A stretch of DNA of 64,000 nucleotides from Gymnopilus junonius (Eukaryota; Basidiomycota; Agaricomycetes; Agaricales; Galerinaceae), in contig JADNYJ010000115.1 in NCBI GenBank assembly GCA_015501075.1, forward strand, positions 62,001-126,000. Reading direction: 5' to 3'. Positions 1 through 10,500 of the stretch are shown here, in pieces; within the stretch, counting starts at the first letter, position 1; every line of letters begins with the position of its first letter. The translations under genes were made by a program, and so were the position numbers. The notes below the pieces were generated by a model, which was given only the letters and a program-made list of their open reading frames with translations, did no database searches and was not told the DNA's origin.

Positions 1-1339
1 CTTGAACTGTGCGTTCGTGCTCGTGCTTGTGCCTATATCATCTGCAGATCCCCAGAAATCCATAGACACGTATTCTAGCGGAACAGAAGACAGTTCAGCA
101 GGAATTCTGTTTAGCTAAATAAACGTCAGTAATCCACAAGAATAGTAGAGTGGGGATATTTATTGGAGATCTCACCAAAAAATCCACGTCTTCTTTGGCG
201 TTTACTTGCAGTTCAAGAGATAAATATTCCAAGCGAGGGAATACATGTTTCATTTCATTCCACTATGTCGCAGGCATGCTCTCCTAATAATTAAAACGGA
301 AACTATTCAAAGAAGGTACCGCATGGAGTACTGAAAACGGTGAAACGCTCCCGTCATCTGAGCTTCTGCAGGATGCGTCCATACGTATACCTTTACCAGA
401 GACACACCCGAAAAAACACTCTATATCCCTGTGGTATCCCATGAAAGACTTAAATGCAGAAATAAAAAGTTGTCAGATTGGATAATTGTGTCCGCGGATG
501 TGAAGTTAAACGAGATAGTCGGCAATGCTGGAAATGATGTCGCAAGAAGTTCCAACGAAAACTGGCACCAGGATAGACAAAAGGAATGTGACATTTGGAA
601 ATATCAGGGGGAATCTGACTCCCGTGTTTCCTGAGTCCGGGTTGGCTAGGAGGAGCCTGTGCAAATCATACCCGTCAAGTGCGACCTGTATCAAGCTCTT
701 CCTGGAATGAAAGAGAACAGCACCAATATACTCGACTGTAGTATGATCCTGCTCATCCGAGGTACTCCCATATGCAAACTTCACTCTCTTGAGCACTGCA
801 GGTGAAGGGGCAGACTTGAGAGCCTGTCCCAAGCGATTCGACGCAACAGTTCCCAAGAACCGTAGTTCCAGTCGAGCGAGGGAGGGTCTAGTAAGCAGTG
901 CATGTGCAAAGCCCGGCGAATGACTCACAATATCTTCGACGCGAGCTTCAATGACAACCGAACGGATATTAGGCATCACTTCCGGTGCACGCCTGAGCAG
1001 AGGAGCCCACATCTCCACTGTGCATTCCTCCTCTTCGAATTCCTGTGTACAGACAGAATAAGCTAATTGGAGCTTGCGTATATGCTTTCCTGGTCCACCA
1101 CGTTCAGAGGGATAAGAAAGCACCGAATTGTTTGGAATTCGTCTTTGAATGTGATCCAGGACGTCATTGAAAAATGCGATACACTGGAGGGTGTCTTTGC
1201 CAAGGAAGATACAACGTAGGAGATGGGGTAATGCAATAACATAAGACCGTGAGGAAACAAAGGTTAAAGCAGCCAGGGAAGGTGTCGAGTATAGCTTAAG
1301 AATGTGATCTAGGACATCGTCATTGAGTGCATCGATCAT
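1..1339 (-). CDS. F-box/LRR-like protein, duplicate copy 1 (3' end outside the window)
   Basis: Exon 1 runs 1339 to 620 and starts MIDALNDDVLDHILKLYS, an F-box-like helix as in substrate receptors of SCF ubiquitin ligases. Leu-rich segments follow, such as LARLELRFLG. A 58-bp intron (562-619) is inferred: it ends CCAG, phase is kept, and exon 2 resumes with SLELLATSFPAL, again LRR-like. The intron differs in length from copy 2, as expected for non-coding sequence. Later exons continue to the window edge (compare 4887-5388 in copy 2). Family level is fairly sure; substrate is unknown. The 5' splice site (GTCAGA) is weak, so the junction is an inference. Confidence 0.7.
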
Positions 1340-2174
1340 GGTGTGTGAAGAGATTGATCAACGACCATCTTTCTCTGATGGGTTTTTATACAACGAAGAA
1401 ATGCTCTCGGCCCTCTGCATTTCTCCATGTCTTCCCATGGATCCACGCTCAGGCTACCATGACATGATACTAATAGTACTAGTAAACAGAGATTTCGAGA
1501 CTCGGATTGGGCTGCAGAAAACGGGTTTAGATGCTTTTGAAATCAAATAAATAAATAATAGCTGAAGACGACCGAATACAAGTATACAAGTACAAGTACC
1601 TACTTATATGGTTTCAAGTTCTTACTTGTAACCCTTCGAACTGAGGACTCAGAGGGTAAAAGTAGAGTTAGGCTGGTCTCATCCACAGCGCCTGAGCGCC
1701 AGTTCTCGAAACTCCATCCATGGGAATGAGGTATTTAAACAGATAGCAGCACTGTCAAGTTAACGCACGTACTTGGTTTTAGTTACGCGACGATAACAAG
1801 CTAGCTAAATAATCAACTGTTAGAGGGAGTGTGGCGAGAGTAGATGAAAAAATATATATAATAGAAAAAAAAAGAAAAAAGGAGAGAGAGAAAGAGAAAG
1901 AGAAAAAGGTAGACGGAGAGCTATGTAAATAGTAATGGTAATGATAATAGTAATATACTGTTGTATGTACGTAGTAGGTAGGAACGTGGTCGGCCAGCTA
2001 TAAACCTATACTACTTATACGGGGGGCGTCAACTGAACTGCACAGCCCGTGAATGAAAATGTGAGGGGTATATGCAGTCTATATATGTATGATAAAACGA
2101 GAACGTCGATTCCTTCCTCCTTCCTCCTTCCTCTTAAAGCAAACAACGAACCCGAACCCACCCCGCCATCACCC
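1340..2174. other. Intergenic: F-box upstream region and giant-gene fragment 3' flank
   Basis: No convincing gene. It contains a TATA-like AT stretch near 1848-1862, directly followed by a purine-only GA-rich tract (about 1863-1908), and a TAG/TAA-rich AT stretch near 1925-1960. The same elements recur in copy 2 near 7170-7300. It lies between the F-box start and the end of the truncated giant-gene copy. Confidence 0.6.
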
Positions 2175-3927
2175 TCACCCGCGCTTCATCTTCATCTTCA
2201 ACCCCGAGAACCCCCCTCCCCCTCCTGATCCTAAACCTGAATCTGAACCAAGACTACCCAACCCGCCCACCTCAACCCTCAGCGTCCCACCCGCTTTCTC
2301 GCTCCTCGCCAGTAAATCTGCCCATCGCTCCGCTTTTTCTTTCTCGGTGAGGGCGAATTTTCGTTGGTTTTCGGTTTCGGTGGAGGTGGAGGTGGAGGTG
2401 TTGGTGGAGGTGGTGTTGGTGGCGGTTTGGTTTTTCTCGTCGGGGTTGATATCGCTATTATCGCTGTTGCCAGCATCATCGCCATCGCCATCGATATCAA
2501 CACGAGCACCTTCACCTTCACCAACACCAGCACCACTTCCCCCAGCCTCAGAACCAACAACCTCAGAACCAACAACCCCCCGTCCCTCCGCGTGCACAGT
2601 AACAGACGAAGAAGCCACTCCAACAGAAGACGACGCGGAGCGCTGGAGGCTTGGCCCGTGTTTCGTTGAGCTAGGCCCATATTTCGTTAAGCTTGACCCA
2701 TATGTCGTTGAGCTTGACCCATATGTCGTTGAGCTAGGCCCATATTTCATTGAGCTTGACCCATATTTCGTTGAGCTTGACCCATGTGTGGACGAAGACA
2801 TCCCAGATCCCGAAGACAGCGACAACGATAACGAAAGCGAGGGCGACAACGAAAGCGAGCCAATCCCAATAGAGATGGACCGTCGCTGAGATGGTGTGTT
2901 ATGCTTATGCTTATGCTTTGACGCCTTCGCCGAGGAGGGGGAGGAGGGGGAGGAGGGGGTCGTCTTCGCGGAGGAGGAGGATTGAGCGAAAGGAAAAAGG
3001 GGAGGAAGAGGACGGGATGCGTGTGATTCGGATTTCCGACCTGGAGGGATGGGGGAGATATCATCTAGCTTTAACGCGAACATCTGAGAGCGAGGAACAG
3101 TAGCAGAGGAAGGTGGTGGTACACCACCACTATCACTATCACCACCGCCATCACCACCACCACCAGCAGCAGCAGCAGTACCACCAGCAGCACCGCTAAA
3201 CGACGACGAAGCTCCTAAAAGAGGAGGACTGGCCAAAGCCAAACCCAGACCGAGACCGCGCCCGCTCGTCGTAGGCGCAGTTGGAGGGGGCCGTTGTGCA
3301 CTCCGCTGAGGTCTAGGAGGAGGCGATAGCAACTGCAAAAGCGGCGACGTCGGCGTTGACGTTGGGGACCCCCCAAAGTTCAATCCCGAGCTTAATCCTA
3401 AAGGAGGAAGTCTAGGCGGGGAAGAAGATCCACTTGGGCTTTTTGGTTCAGCTTCAACACTTCCACTTCCACTCCCACTCCCACCAACACCACCACCGCC
3501 CACACCGCCGCCGCCCACACCATATCCAAGCCCAGGCCCAGCAGACCCCAAAGGCAAAATAGGAATAGGCGACTGCCCCCCCAACCTCCTACTAGCAGAG
3601 GCAGGTGAAAGCGTCGCACTCGTAGTAGTAGCCGACGCCCTCCTAGTCGAAAAGACATTCGCAGGCTGTTGAGTGGAGAAGGTAGGTATGACGGGCGACC
3701 CGTCCTCGTCTTCTGATATTTCTTCGTCTGGGTTTTGGTATTGCTCTTGGTCTTGGAGGGGGTTCCATGTCCATGATGCGACTGCGTTGGTAGCTGGTGG
3801 TGCATCAGCAGCGGCATCAGCATCAGCAGTAGGAGTAGGTGTAGAAGTAGGAGTAGGAGTAGGAGTAGTGTCTGCACTTGCACGTACTGGAGATTTTTTG
3901 GGAACAACATACCACCATGTCAGCAAG
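2175..3927 (-). pseudogene. Truncated C-terminal copy of the giant low-complexity gene
   Basis: The open frame of about 580 codons matches the last third of the protein encoded at 7513-14706: acidic NPDEEISEDEDGS block, Ser/Pro/Gly-rich stretches, heptad-like YGPSSTK repeats and the conserved tail ERWADLLARSEKAGGTLRV. There is no ATG at its 5' end. The frame runs in from a fragment resembling the F-box gene's 3' exon (LLTWW motif), and the first internal Met is deep in the repeat region. Normal translation of this fragment is therefore unlikely unless an unseen upstream exon supplies a start. It differs from the full gene by many small in-frame indels, so the reading frame has stayed open since duplication. 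Confidence 0.75.
2653..2799 (-). repeat. 21-bp coding minisatellite, 7 units (copy 1)
   Basis: Seven tandem 21-bp units, consensus close to GGCCCATATTTCGTTGAGCT on the plus strand, encode a seven-residue repeat (roughly YGPSSTK / HGSSST) on the minus strand. The orthologous array in copy 2 has eleven units. Confidence 0.88.
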
Positions 3928-4236
3928 TCTGGTCCGCCATTAAGCAGACCGAAACTGCTGCGCGAGTCTTCCTTCCAGTCTTGGACTTCTTGGGCAATTA
4001 TATACCCACTTGTTTACCTCTCCTCATGTCACGACGAACTCTTGAAATCCATAAATTGCGACTCGGCCAAGTTGGGGCGAAGTCGGAAGGTTGAATATCC
4101 TTCGGCCCGCTCGTATAAGGCTCCAACCATATAGTATCTCTACAGAATCGAGGACAATCAGCTCGACAGCACTCACAGCATCGACTGAGTTACTTTCACG
4201 AACAGCAGCCCACCACATTAACAAACCTTTCCGCAC
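3888..4236 (-). pseudogene. Rearranged 3'-exon fragments of the F-box/LRR gene
   Basis: Two minus-strand pieces resemble the last exon of the F-box gene at 4887-5219. One at about 4130-4236 reads KGLLMWWAAVRESNSVDAV, against KGLLTWWAVVHENKAVDAE in the intact copy. A second at about 3888-3945 reads GPDLLTWWYVV and runs straight into the truncated giant-gene copy. Both are on the same strand as the intact genes. They look like remnants of an older, longer F-box array that was rearranged. No start or splice structure supports expression. Confidence 0.65.
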
Positions 4237-4352
4237 CTACTAAGAAAATCTTTGCCAAACTCGACCATATTCCCATTTTTGTATTAATTTGGTTTTTTTG
4301 GAGTACATACATGCACTAGATAGGATACCTGACAATGTTCAAAGGAATATAA

Positions 4353-4817
4353 GAGTCTGTTCGGTAACCATAATCATAATCGATTATGATTATTGATGGC
4401 AGCCGGACTTATCCGCAAGCCAAATTGGGAATCTGTCACAAATCGTCACGACCGATAAGATAGCCTGATATTCGCCTCCCGCACTCAGCCTCACGGCAAA
4501 AACGCATTGAACGCGTGTTCGACATCCCCACTCAACTTTGAATTATGATACTCTTGTCTCCAGTACAACGGGGATGCATAAATGGTTGTAGCAATACCAA
4601 TAACATTGACAAGATACGCAGCAGCTAGTATTAGCTGCCGCCGCCGTGTTTCTGGTGGAGGCGGAGGCATGAAAAGAAGTGCGGGTGACGATAAGATGCG
4701 CAGGAGATCGCTTGATAAGGCGTGCGTGACGGGATGACTCAATTTGGCGAGCGGCGGAAAGTGCCGGCTGCCATCAATAATCATAATCGATTATGATTAT
4801 GGTTACCGAACAGACTC
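4353..4817. mobile_element. Tourist/PIF-Harbinger-type MITE, 465 bp
   Basis: The two ends (4353-4406 and 4764-4817) are perfect 54-bp inverted repeats beginning GAGTCTGTTCGGTAACC. The element is flanked by TAA on both sides (4350-4352 and 4818-4820), the 3-bp TWA target duplication expected of the PIF/Harbinger superfamily. GGGTCTGTTTGG-like ends are also typical of that group. Each arm contains a 24-bp perfect palindrome around AATCATAATCGATTATGATT. Identical arms imply recent insertion or conversion. The element sits between rearranged F-box fragments and the intact F-box gene, outside coding exons. Confidence 0.93.
4491..4784 (-). pseudogene. Residual Harbinger transposase N-terminus inside the MITE
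   Basis: A 97-codon frame begins in the right inverted repeat and fills most of the element. It contains a Pro-rich then Arg-rich stretch, a hydrophobic patch and, near its end, YWRQEYHNSKLSG. The YHxSxLSG pattern resembles the N-terminal region of PIF/Harbinger DDE transposases. No catalytic DDE region is present. This fits a deletion derivative that kept only the start of the parent's transposase. The family assignment rests on this short motif plus the ends and target duplication. Confidence 0.5.
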
Positions 4818-4886
4818 TAAGCAGCTTTGGAGCACTTTACAAAACTGTTGATCATGTAGGCAGCACTTGGCATGCCTTTCTTTCGT

Positions 4887-6452
4887 TTACTTGCTCAATT
4901 TATACCAATTTCTCAATGCCCTCCCCTCTACAGGATCGAGGACAATCAACTCGACTGGACTCTCAGCATCGACTGCTTTATTTTCATGAACAACAGCCCA
5001 CCACGTTAACAAACCTTTAACGCCATCAATCCGCCTACGAACATTGATATATTTGAGCGTCGGTATATTTCTGGCGTAGGAGAGCGCGATGCCTTTTTCT
5101 GAGAACTTGAACTGTGCGTTCGTGTTCGTGCTTGTGCCTATATCATCCACAGATCCCCAGAAATCCATAGGCACGTATTCTAGCGGAACAGAAGACAGTT
5201 CAGCAGGAATTCTGTTTAGCTAAATAAACGTCAGTAATCCACAAGAATAGCAGAGTGGGGGATATTTATTGGAGATCTCACCAAAAAATCCACATCTTCT
5301 TTGGCGTTTACTTGCAGTACAAGAGATAAATATTCCATGTGAGGGAATACATGTTTCATTTCATTCCACCATGTCGCAGGCATGCTCTCCTAATAATTAA
5401 AACGGAAACTCTTCAAGGAAGGTACCGCACGGAGTACTGAAAACGGTGAAACGCTCCCGTCATCTGAGCTTCTGCAGGATGCGTCCATACCTATATGGCG
5501 TATACCTTTACCGGAGACACCCGAAAAAACACTTTGTATCCCTGTGGTATCCCATGAAAGACGTTAAATGTGGAAATAAAAAGTTGTCGGATTGGATAAC
5601 TGTGTCCGCGGATGAGAAGTTAAACGAGATAGTCCGCAATGCTGGAAATGATGTCGCAAGAAGTTCCAACGAAAACTGGCACCAGTATAGACAAGAGGAA
5701 TGTGACATTTAGAAATATCGGGGGAGGGGTCTGACTCCCGTGTTTCCTGAGTCCGGGTTGGCTAGGACCCTGTACAAATCATACCCATCAAGGGCGACCT
5801 GTATCAAGCTCTTCCTGGAATGAAAGAGAATAGCCCCAATATACTCGACTGTAGTATGATCCTGCTCATCCGAGGTACTCCCATATGCAAACTTCACTCT
5901 CTGGAGCACTGCAGGTGAAGGGGCAGACTTGAGAGCCTGTCCCAAGCGATTCGACGCAACAGTTCCCAAGAACCGTAGTTCCAGTCGAGCGAGGAAGGGT
6001 CTAGTAAGCAGTGCATGTGCAAAGCCCGGCGAATGACTCACAATATCTTCGACGCGAGCTTCAATGACAACCGAACGGATATTAGGCATCACTTCCGGTG
6101 CACGCGTGAGCAGAGGAGCCCACATCTCCACTGTGCATTCCTCCTCATCGAATTCCTGTGTACAGACAGAATAAGCTAATTGGAGCTTGCGTATATGCTT
6201 TCCTGGTCTACCACGTTCAGATGGATAAGAAAGCACCGAATTGTTTGGAATTCGTCTTTGAGTATGATCCAGGACGTAATTGAAAAATGCGGCACACTGG
6301 AGGGTGTTTTTGCCAAGGAAGATACAACGTAGGAGATGAGGTAATGCAATAACATAAGACCGTGAGGAAACAAAGGTTAAAGCAGCCAGGGAAGGTGTCG
6401 AGTATAGCTTAAGAATGCGATCTAGGACATCGTCATTGAGTGCATCGATCAT
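4887..6452 (-). CDS. F-box/LRR-like protein, duplicate copy 2 (complete)
   Basis: Start ATG is at 6452. Exon 1 (5736-6452, 239 codons) has the F-box-like N-terminus and Leu-rich segments. A 60-bp intron (5676-5735) keeps phase and leads to SLELLATSFPALRTISF. A third exon around 5280-5395 encodes ATWWNEMKHVFPHMEYLSL and ends before GTGAGA. The last exon (4887-5219, after TTTATTTAG) encodes LNRIPAELSSVPLEYVPM to the terminal NWYKLSK. The exon near 5510-5675 ends at CTCCG/GTAAAG; its exact junction to the next exon is unclear. Probably an SCF-type substrate adaptor by family. It is the near twin of the copy at 1-1339. Confidence 0.72.
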
Positions 6453-7512
6453 GGTATGTGAAGAGATTGATCAACGACCATCTTTCTTTCTCTGACGGGT
6501 TTTTATCTTCGAATTCAACATTCTCAATTTGTTACCAGTTATTTTACAAAACTTCTCTCTTTCCAAAGCAAGTTTATAGGACATGGAATGCAAGAGCAGC
6601 TCCGAAACTACTGACTACGACTGCCAACAAGGAATTTTCTTATGATTTAAGTACTTCAATGATCCTGCAGTTTGTGTATAAACCCGAAACCTTTCACAGC
6701 ACAGTGATAAAAATGAAGAAATGATTTCATCCCTCTGCAATTCCCCATGTCTTCCCATGGATCCATGCTCAGGCTACCATGACATGATACTAATAGTATT
6801 AGTAAACAGAGATTTCGAGACCCGGATTGGACTGAAGAAAATGGGTTTAGATGCTTTTGAAATCAAATAAATAAATAATAGCTGAAGACGACCGAATACA
6901 AGTATACAAGTACAAGTACCTACTTATATGGTTTCAAGTTCTTACTTGTAACCCTTCAACTGAGGACTCAGAGGGTAAAAGTAGAGTTAGGCTGGTCTCA
7001 TCCACAGCGCCTGAGCGCCAGTTCTCGAAACTCCATCCATGGGAATGAGTTATTTAAACAGATCAGATAGCAGCACTGTCAAGTTAACACACGTACTTGG
7101 TTTTAGTTACGCGACGATAACAAGCTAGCTAAATAATCAACTCTTAGAGGGGGTCGTGCGATAGTAGATGAAAAAATATATATAATAGAAAAAAAAAAGA
7201 AAAAAGGAGAGAGAGAAAGAGAAAGAGAAAATGGTAGACGGAGAGCTATGTAAATAGTAATGGTAATGATAATGGTAATATACTGTTGTATGTACGTAGT
7301 AGGTAGGAACGTGGTCGGCCAGCTATAAACCTATACTACTTATACGGGGGGCGTCAACTGAACTGCACAGCCCGTGAATGAAAATGTGAGGGGGGTATAT
7401 GTAGTCTATATATGTATGATAAGGCGAGAACGTCGATTCCTTCCTCCTTCCTCCTCTCATTTCTCTAAAACTAAAAGCAAACAACGAACCCGAACCCACC
7501 CCGCCATCACCC
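6453..7512. other. Intergenic: F-box upstream region and giant-gene 3' flank
   Basis: No gene seen. Positions 6511-6718 have no counterpart in copy 1. The TATA-like AT stretch near 7180, purine tract near 7190-7230 and AT-rich stretch near 7255-7285 match copy 1. The final part would be the 3' untranslated region of the giant gene. Confidence 0.6.
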
Positions 7513-10500
7513 TCACCCGCGCTTCATCTTCACCTTCAACCCCGAGAACCCCCCTCCCCCTCCCGATCCTAAACCTAAATCTGAACCGAGACTACCCAAC
7601 CCACCCACCTCAACCCTCAGCGTCCCACCCGCTTTCTCGCTCCTCTCCAGTAAATCTGCCCATCGCTCTGCTTTTTCTTTTTCGGTGAGGGGGAATTTTC
7701 GTTGGTTTTCGGTGTCGGTTTCGGTTTCGGTTTCGGTTTCGGTTTCGGTGGAGGTGGTGGTGGTTTGGTTTTTCTCGTCGGGGTTGATATCGCTATTATC
7801 GCTGTTGCCGGCATCATCGACATCATCATCGATATTGACACGAGCACCTTCACGAGCACCTTCACGAGCACGAGCACGAGCACCACTTCCCCCAGCCTCA
7901 GAACCAACAACCTCAGAACCAACAACTCCCCGACCCTCCTCCGCGTGCCCAGTAACAGCCGAAGAAGCCACTCCAACAGAAGACGACGCGGAGCGCTGGA
8001 GGCTTGGCCCGTGTTTCGTTGAGCTTGGCCCGTGTTTCGTTGAGCTGGGCCCGTGTTTCGTTGAGCTGGGCCCATATTTCGTTGGCCCATGTGTGGATGA
8101 AGACGGCCCATGTGTGGACGAAGACGGCCCATATTCCGTTGAGCTTGGCCCATATGTCGTTGAGCTGGGCCCATATTTCGTTGAGCTTAACCCATATGTC
8201 GTCGAGCTTGACCCATGTGTGGACGAAGACATCCCAGATCCCGAAGACAGCGACAACGATAACGAAAGCGAGGGCGACAACGAAAGCGAGCCAATCCCAA
8301 TAGAGATGGACCGTCGCTGAGATGGGGTGTTATGCTTATGCTTTGACGCCTTCGCCGAGGAGGGGGAGGGGGTCGTCACGGAGGAGGGGGTCATAGAGGA
8401 GGAGGGGGAGGAGGGGGTCGTCTTCGCGGAGGAGGAGGAGGAGGGGGTCGTCTTCGCGGAGGAGGAGGATGAAGAAGAGAAGGAGGAGGACTGAGCGAAA
8501 GGAAAAAGGGGAGGAAGAGGACGGGATGCGTGCGATTCGGATTTCCGACCTGGAGGGATGGAGGTATTATCTAGCTTTGACGCGAACATCTGAGAGCGAG
8601 GAATAGTAGCAGAGGAAGGTGGTGGTACACCACCACTATCACTATCACCACCGCCATCACCACCACCACCAGCAGCAGCAGCAGCAGCAGTAGCAGCACC
8701 GCTAAACGACGACGAAGCTCCTAAAAGAGGAGGACTGGCCAAAGCCAAACCCAGACCGAGACCGCGCCCGCTCGTCGTAGGCGCAGTTGGAGGGGGCCGT
8801 TGTGCACTCCTCTGAGGTCTAGGAGGAGGCGATAGCAACTGCAAAAGCGGCGACGTTGACGTTGGGGACGCCAAATTCAATCCCGAGCTTAATCCTAAAG
8901 GAGGAAGTCTAGGCGGGGAAGAAGAAGAACCACTTGGGCTTTTTGGTTCAGCTTTAACACTTCCACTCCCAACAACACTTCCATTCCCACCAACACCACC
9001 ATTCCCACCGCCGCCGCCCACACCATATCCAAGCCCAGGCCCAGCAGACCCCAAAGGCGAAATAGGCGACTGCCCCAACCTCCTACTAGCAGAGGCAGGT
9101 GAAAGCGTCGCACTCGTAGTAGTAGCCGCCGCCGACGCCCTCCTTGCCGCAAAGACATTCGCAGGCTGTTGAGTCGAGAAGGTAGGTATGATAGGCGACC
9201 CGTCCTCGTCTTCTGATATTTCTTCGTCTGGGTTTTGGAAGTCTTGGAGGGGGTTCCATGTCCATGATGCGACTGCGTTGGTAGCTGGTGGTGCATCAGC
9301 AGCGGCATCAGCATCAGCAGTAGGAGCAGGAGTAGGAGTAGGAGTAGAAGTAGAAGTAGGAGTAGGAAGACTAGGAAGCGTCACCGCCCTCCTAGGAGGC
9401 GGCAACGGCAAAGAGGGCAACTCCACATCAGGCGACTTGACGATCATCCAATCATCATCAACGTCGTCCTGGAACCGACGAGCAGCAGCAGCGCCACCAC
9501 CACCACCACCACCACCTGCGGTCGATGGGCGTCGTGAAGGTGTTGGCCTGGGTATTGGAATCGGCATTGGGATGGATCGAGGCGGGAACGCCCTTACTGC
9601 ACTCTTTTCTCCAACCCCATCAGTCGCAGTAGCACCACCACCAGCACCACCAGTAGTAGTAGCACCATCACCACCAGCAGCGGTGTTACTACCAGTAGCA
9701 GCACCAGCAGCAGTAGTCACATCCACCTTCCTCAGCTCACTGGGAGCCACAATATGGTGGCCAAACATGATTGTCGGTTTACTAGGCAACGGCGGCGGCG
9801 CCTGCTCACTGAACCCCAACGAGCTAGACGAGCTCCGAGCGGACAATGTACGATGGAAAAATCGCGAAGAAGCCACATCTGAGCTGGAGCTGAATACAGG
9901 CGAAGAAGATCGCGTGGTGGTGCTCTGACGTGGCTGGCTGGGTGGAGCAGCTGCTGCTGCTGTCGTGGGTGAAGCTACGGCTACAGCTGACGTGTGATGG
10001 TGTGGTGTAAGAGAAGAAGGAGGAGGAGGAGCAGTGACGTGTGCAGTCAGTGGCGAGGAAGGTGGTTTAGAAGAGGAACGCGGCGCCGCGGGATGGGCAT
10101 CCATAATCGGACTCGATCCATTTCTGTCGCCATGCGGAATACCAGCTTGTGTCGGAGACGAAGACGCACTAGAGGACCCCTTTGAGCCCATCTTGCTATT
10201 GCTCCCATTCCTGAACGACGATTCCGCCGACCGCGACCCATGGAGCGTATGTACATTCTTGGGCAGGGCAGGCACCGGAGGCGGAGGCGGAGGCGGGGGC
10301 GAATCGCTGCCTGAATCATGGAATTTATCCCTCAGCCCACTGCCGATACTGATCCGCTTCATCAGCCTCCAGATCCTGCTCCCTCCAGCTCCAGGACTAG
10401 CTGTGGCACTGGCACTCGAATCATGCTTCGCGGCCTTCTTGAGCTTCTTGCCTGCTGTCCCTGGCTCTGCCATCGCCGCCGCCACCGTCGCCTCCGCGGT

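Larger units (their letters stand above)
1..3870. repeat. Segmental duplication, copy 1 (cut by window edge)
   Basis: This block matches 5106-9365 closely and in the same orientation. It holds an F-box/LRR gene and the last third of the giant low-complexity gene. The opening bases align with position 5106 onward, so the copy continues left of the window. Similarity stops near 3870, inside a GGAGTA-rich array that encodes Thr-Pro repeats in the giant gene. This suggests the breakpoint arose at short repeats. Copy 1 lacks about 207 bp present at 6511-6718 and has fewer minisatellite units than copy 2. Confidence 0.93.
5106..9365. repeat. Segmental duplication, copy 2
   Basis: Same gene order and orientation as 1-3870: F-box/LRR gene, then the 3' end of the giant gene. 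Here the giant gene continues intact beyond 9365, so this copy is the ancestral arrangement at that side. Differences include a roughly 207-bp extra segment at 6511-6718 between the F-box start and the shared downstream block, more 21-bp units at 8006-8230, and extra TTCGGT units near 7715-7750. Confidence 0.93.

Noticed and set aside
2089..2889. Plus-strand frame of 266 codons opposite the truncated giant-gene copy
   Set aside because: It is the antisense of Ser/Pro repeat DNA; its repeats mirror the 21-bp minisatellite.
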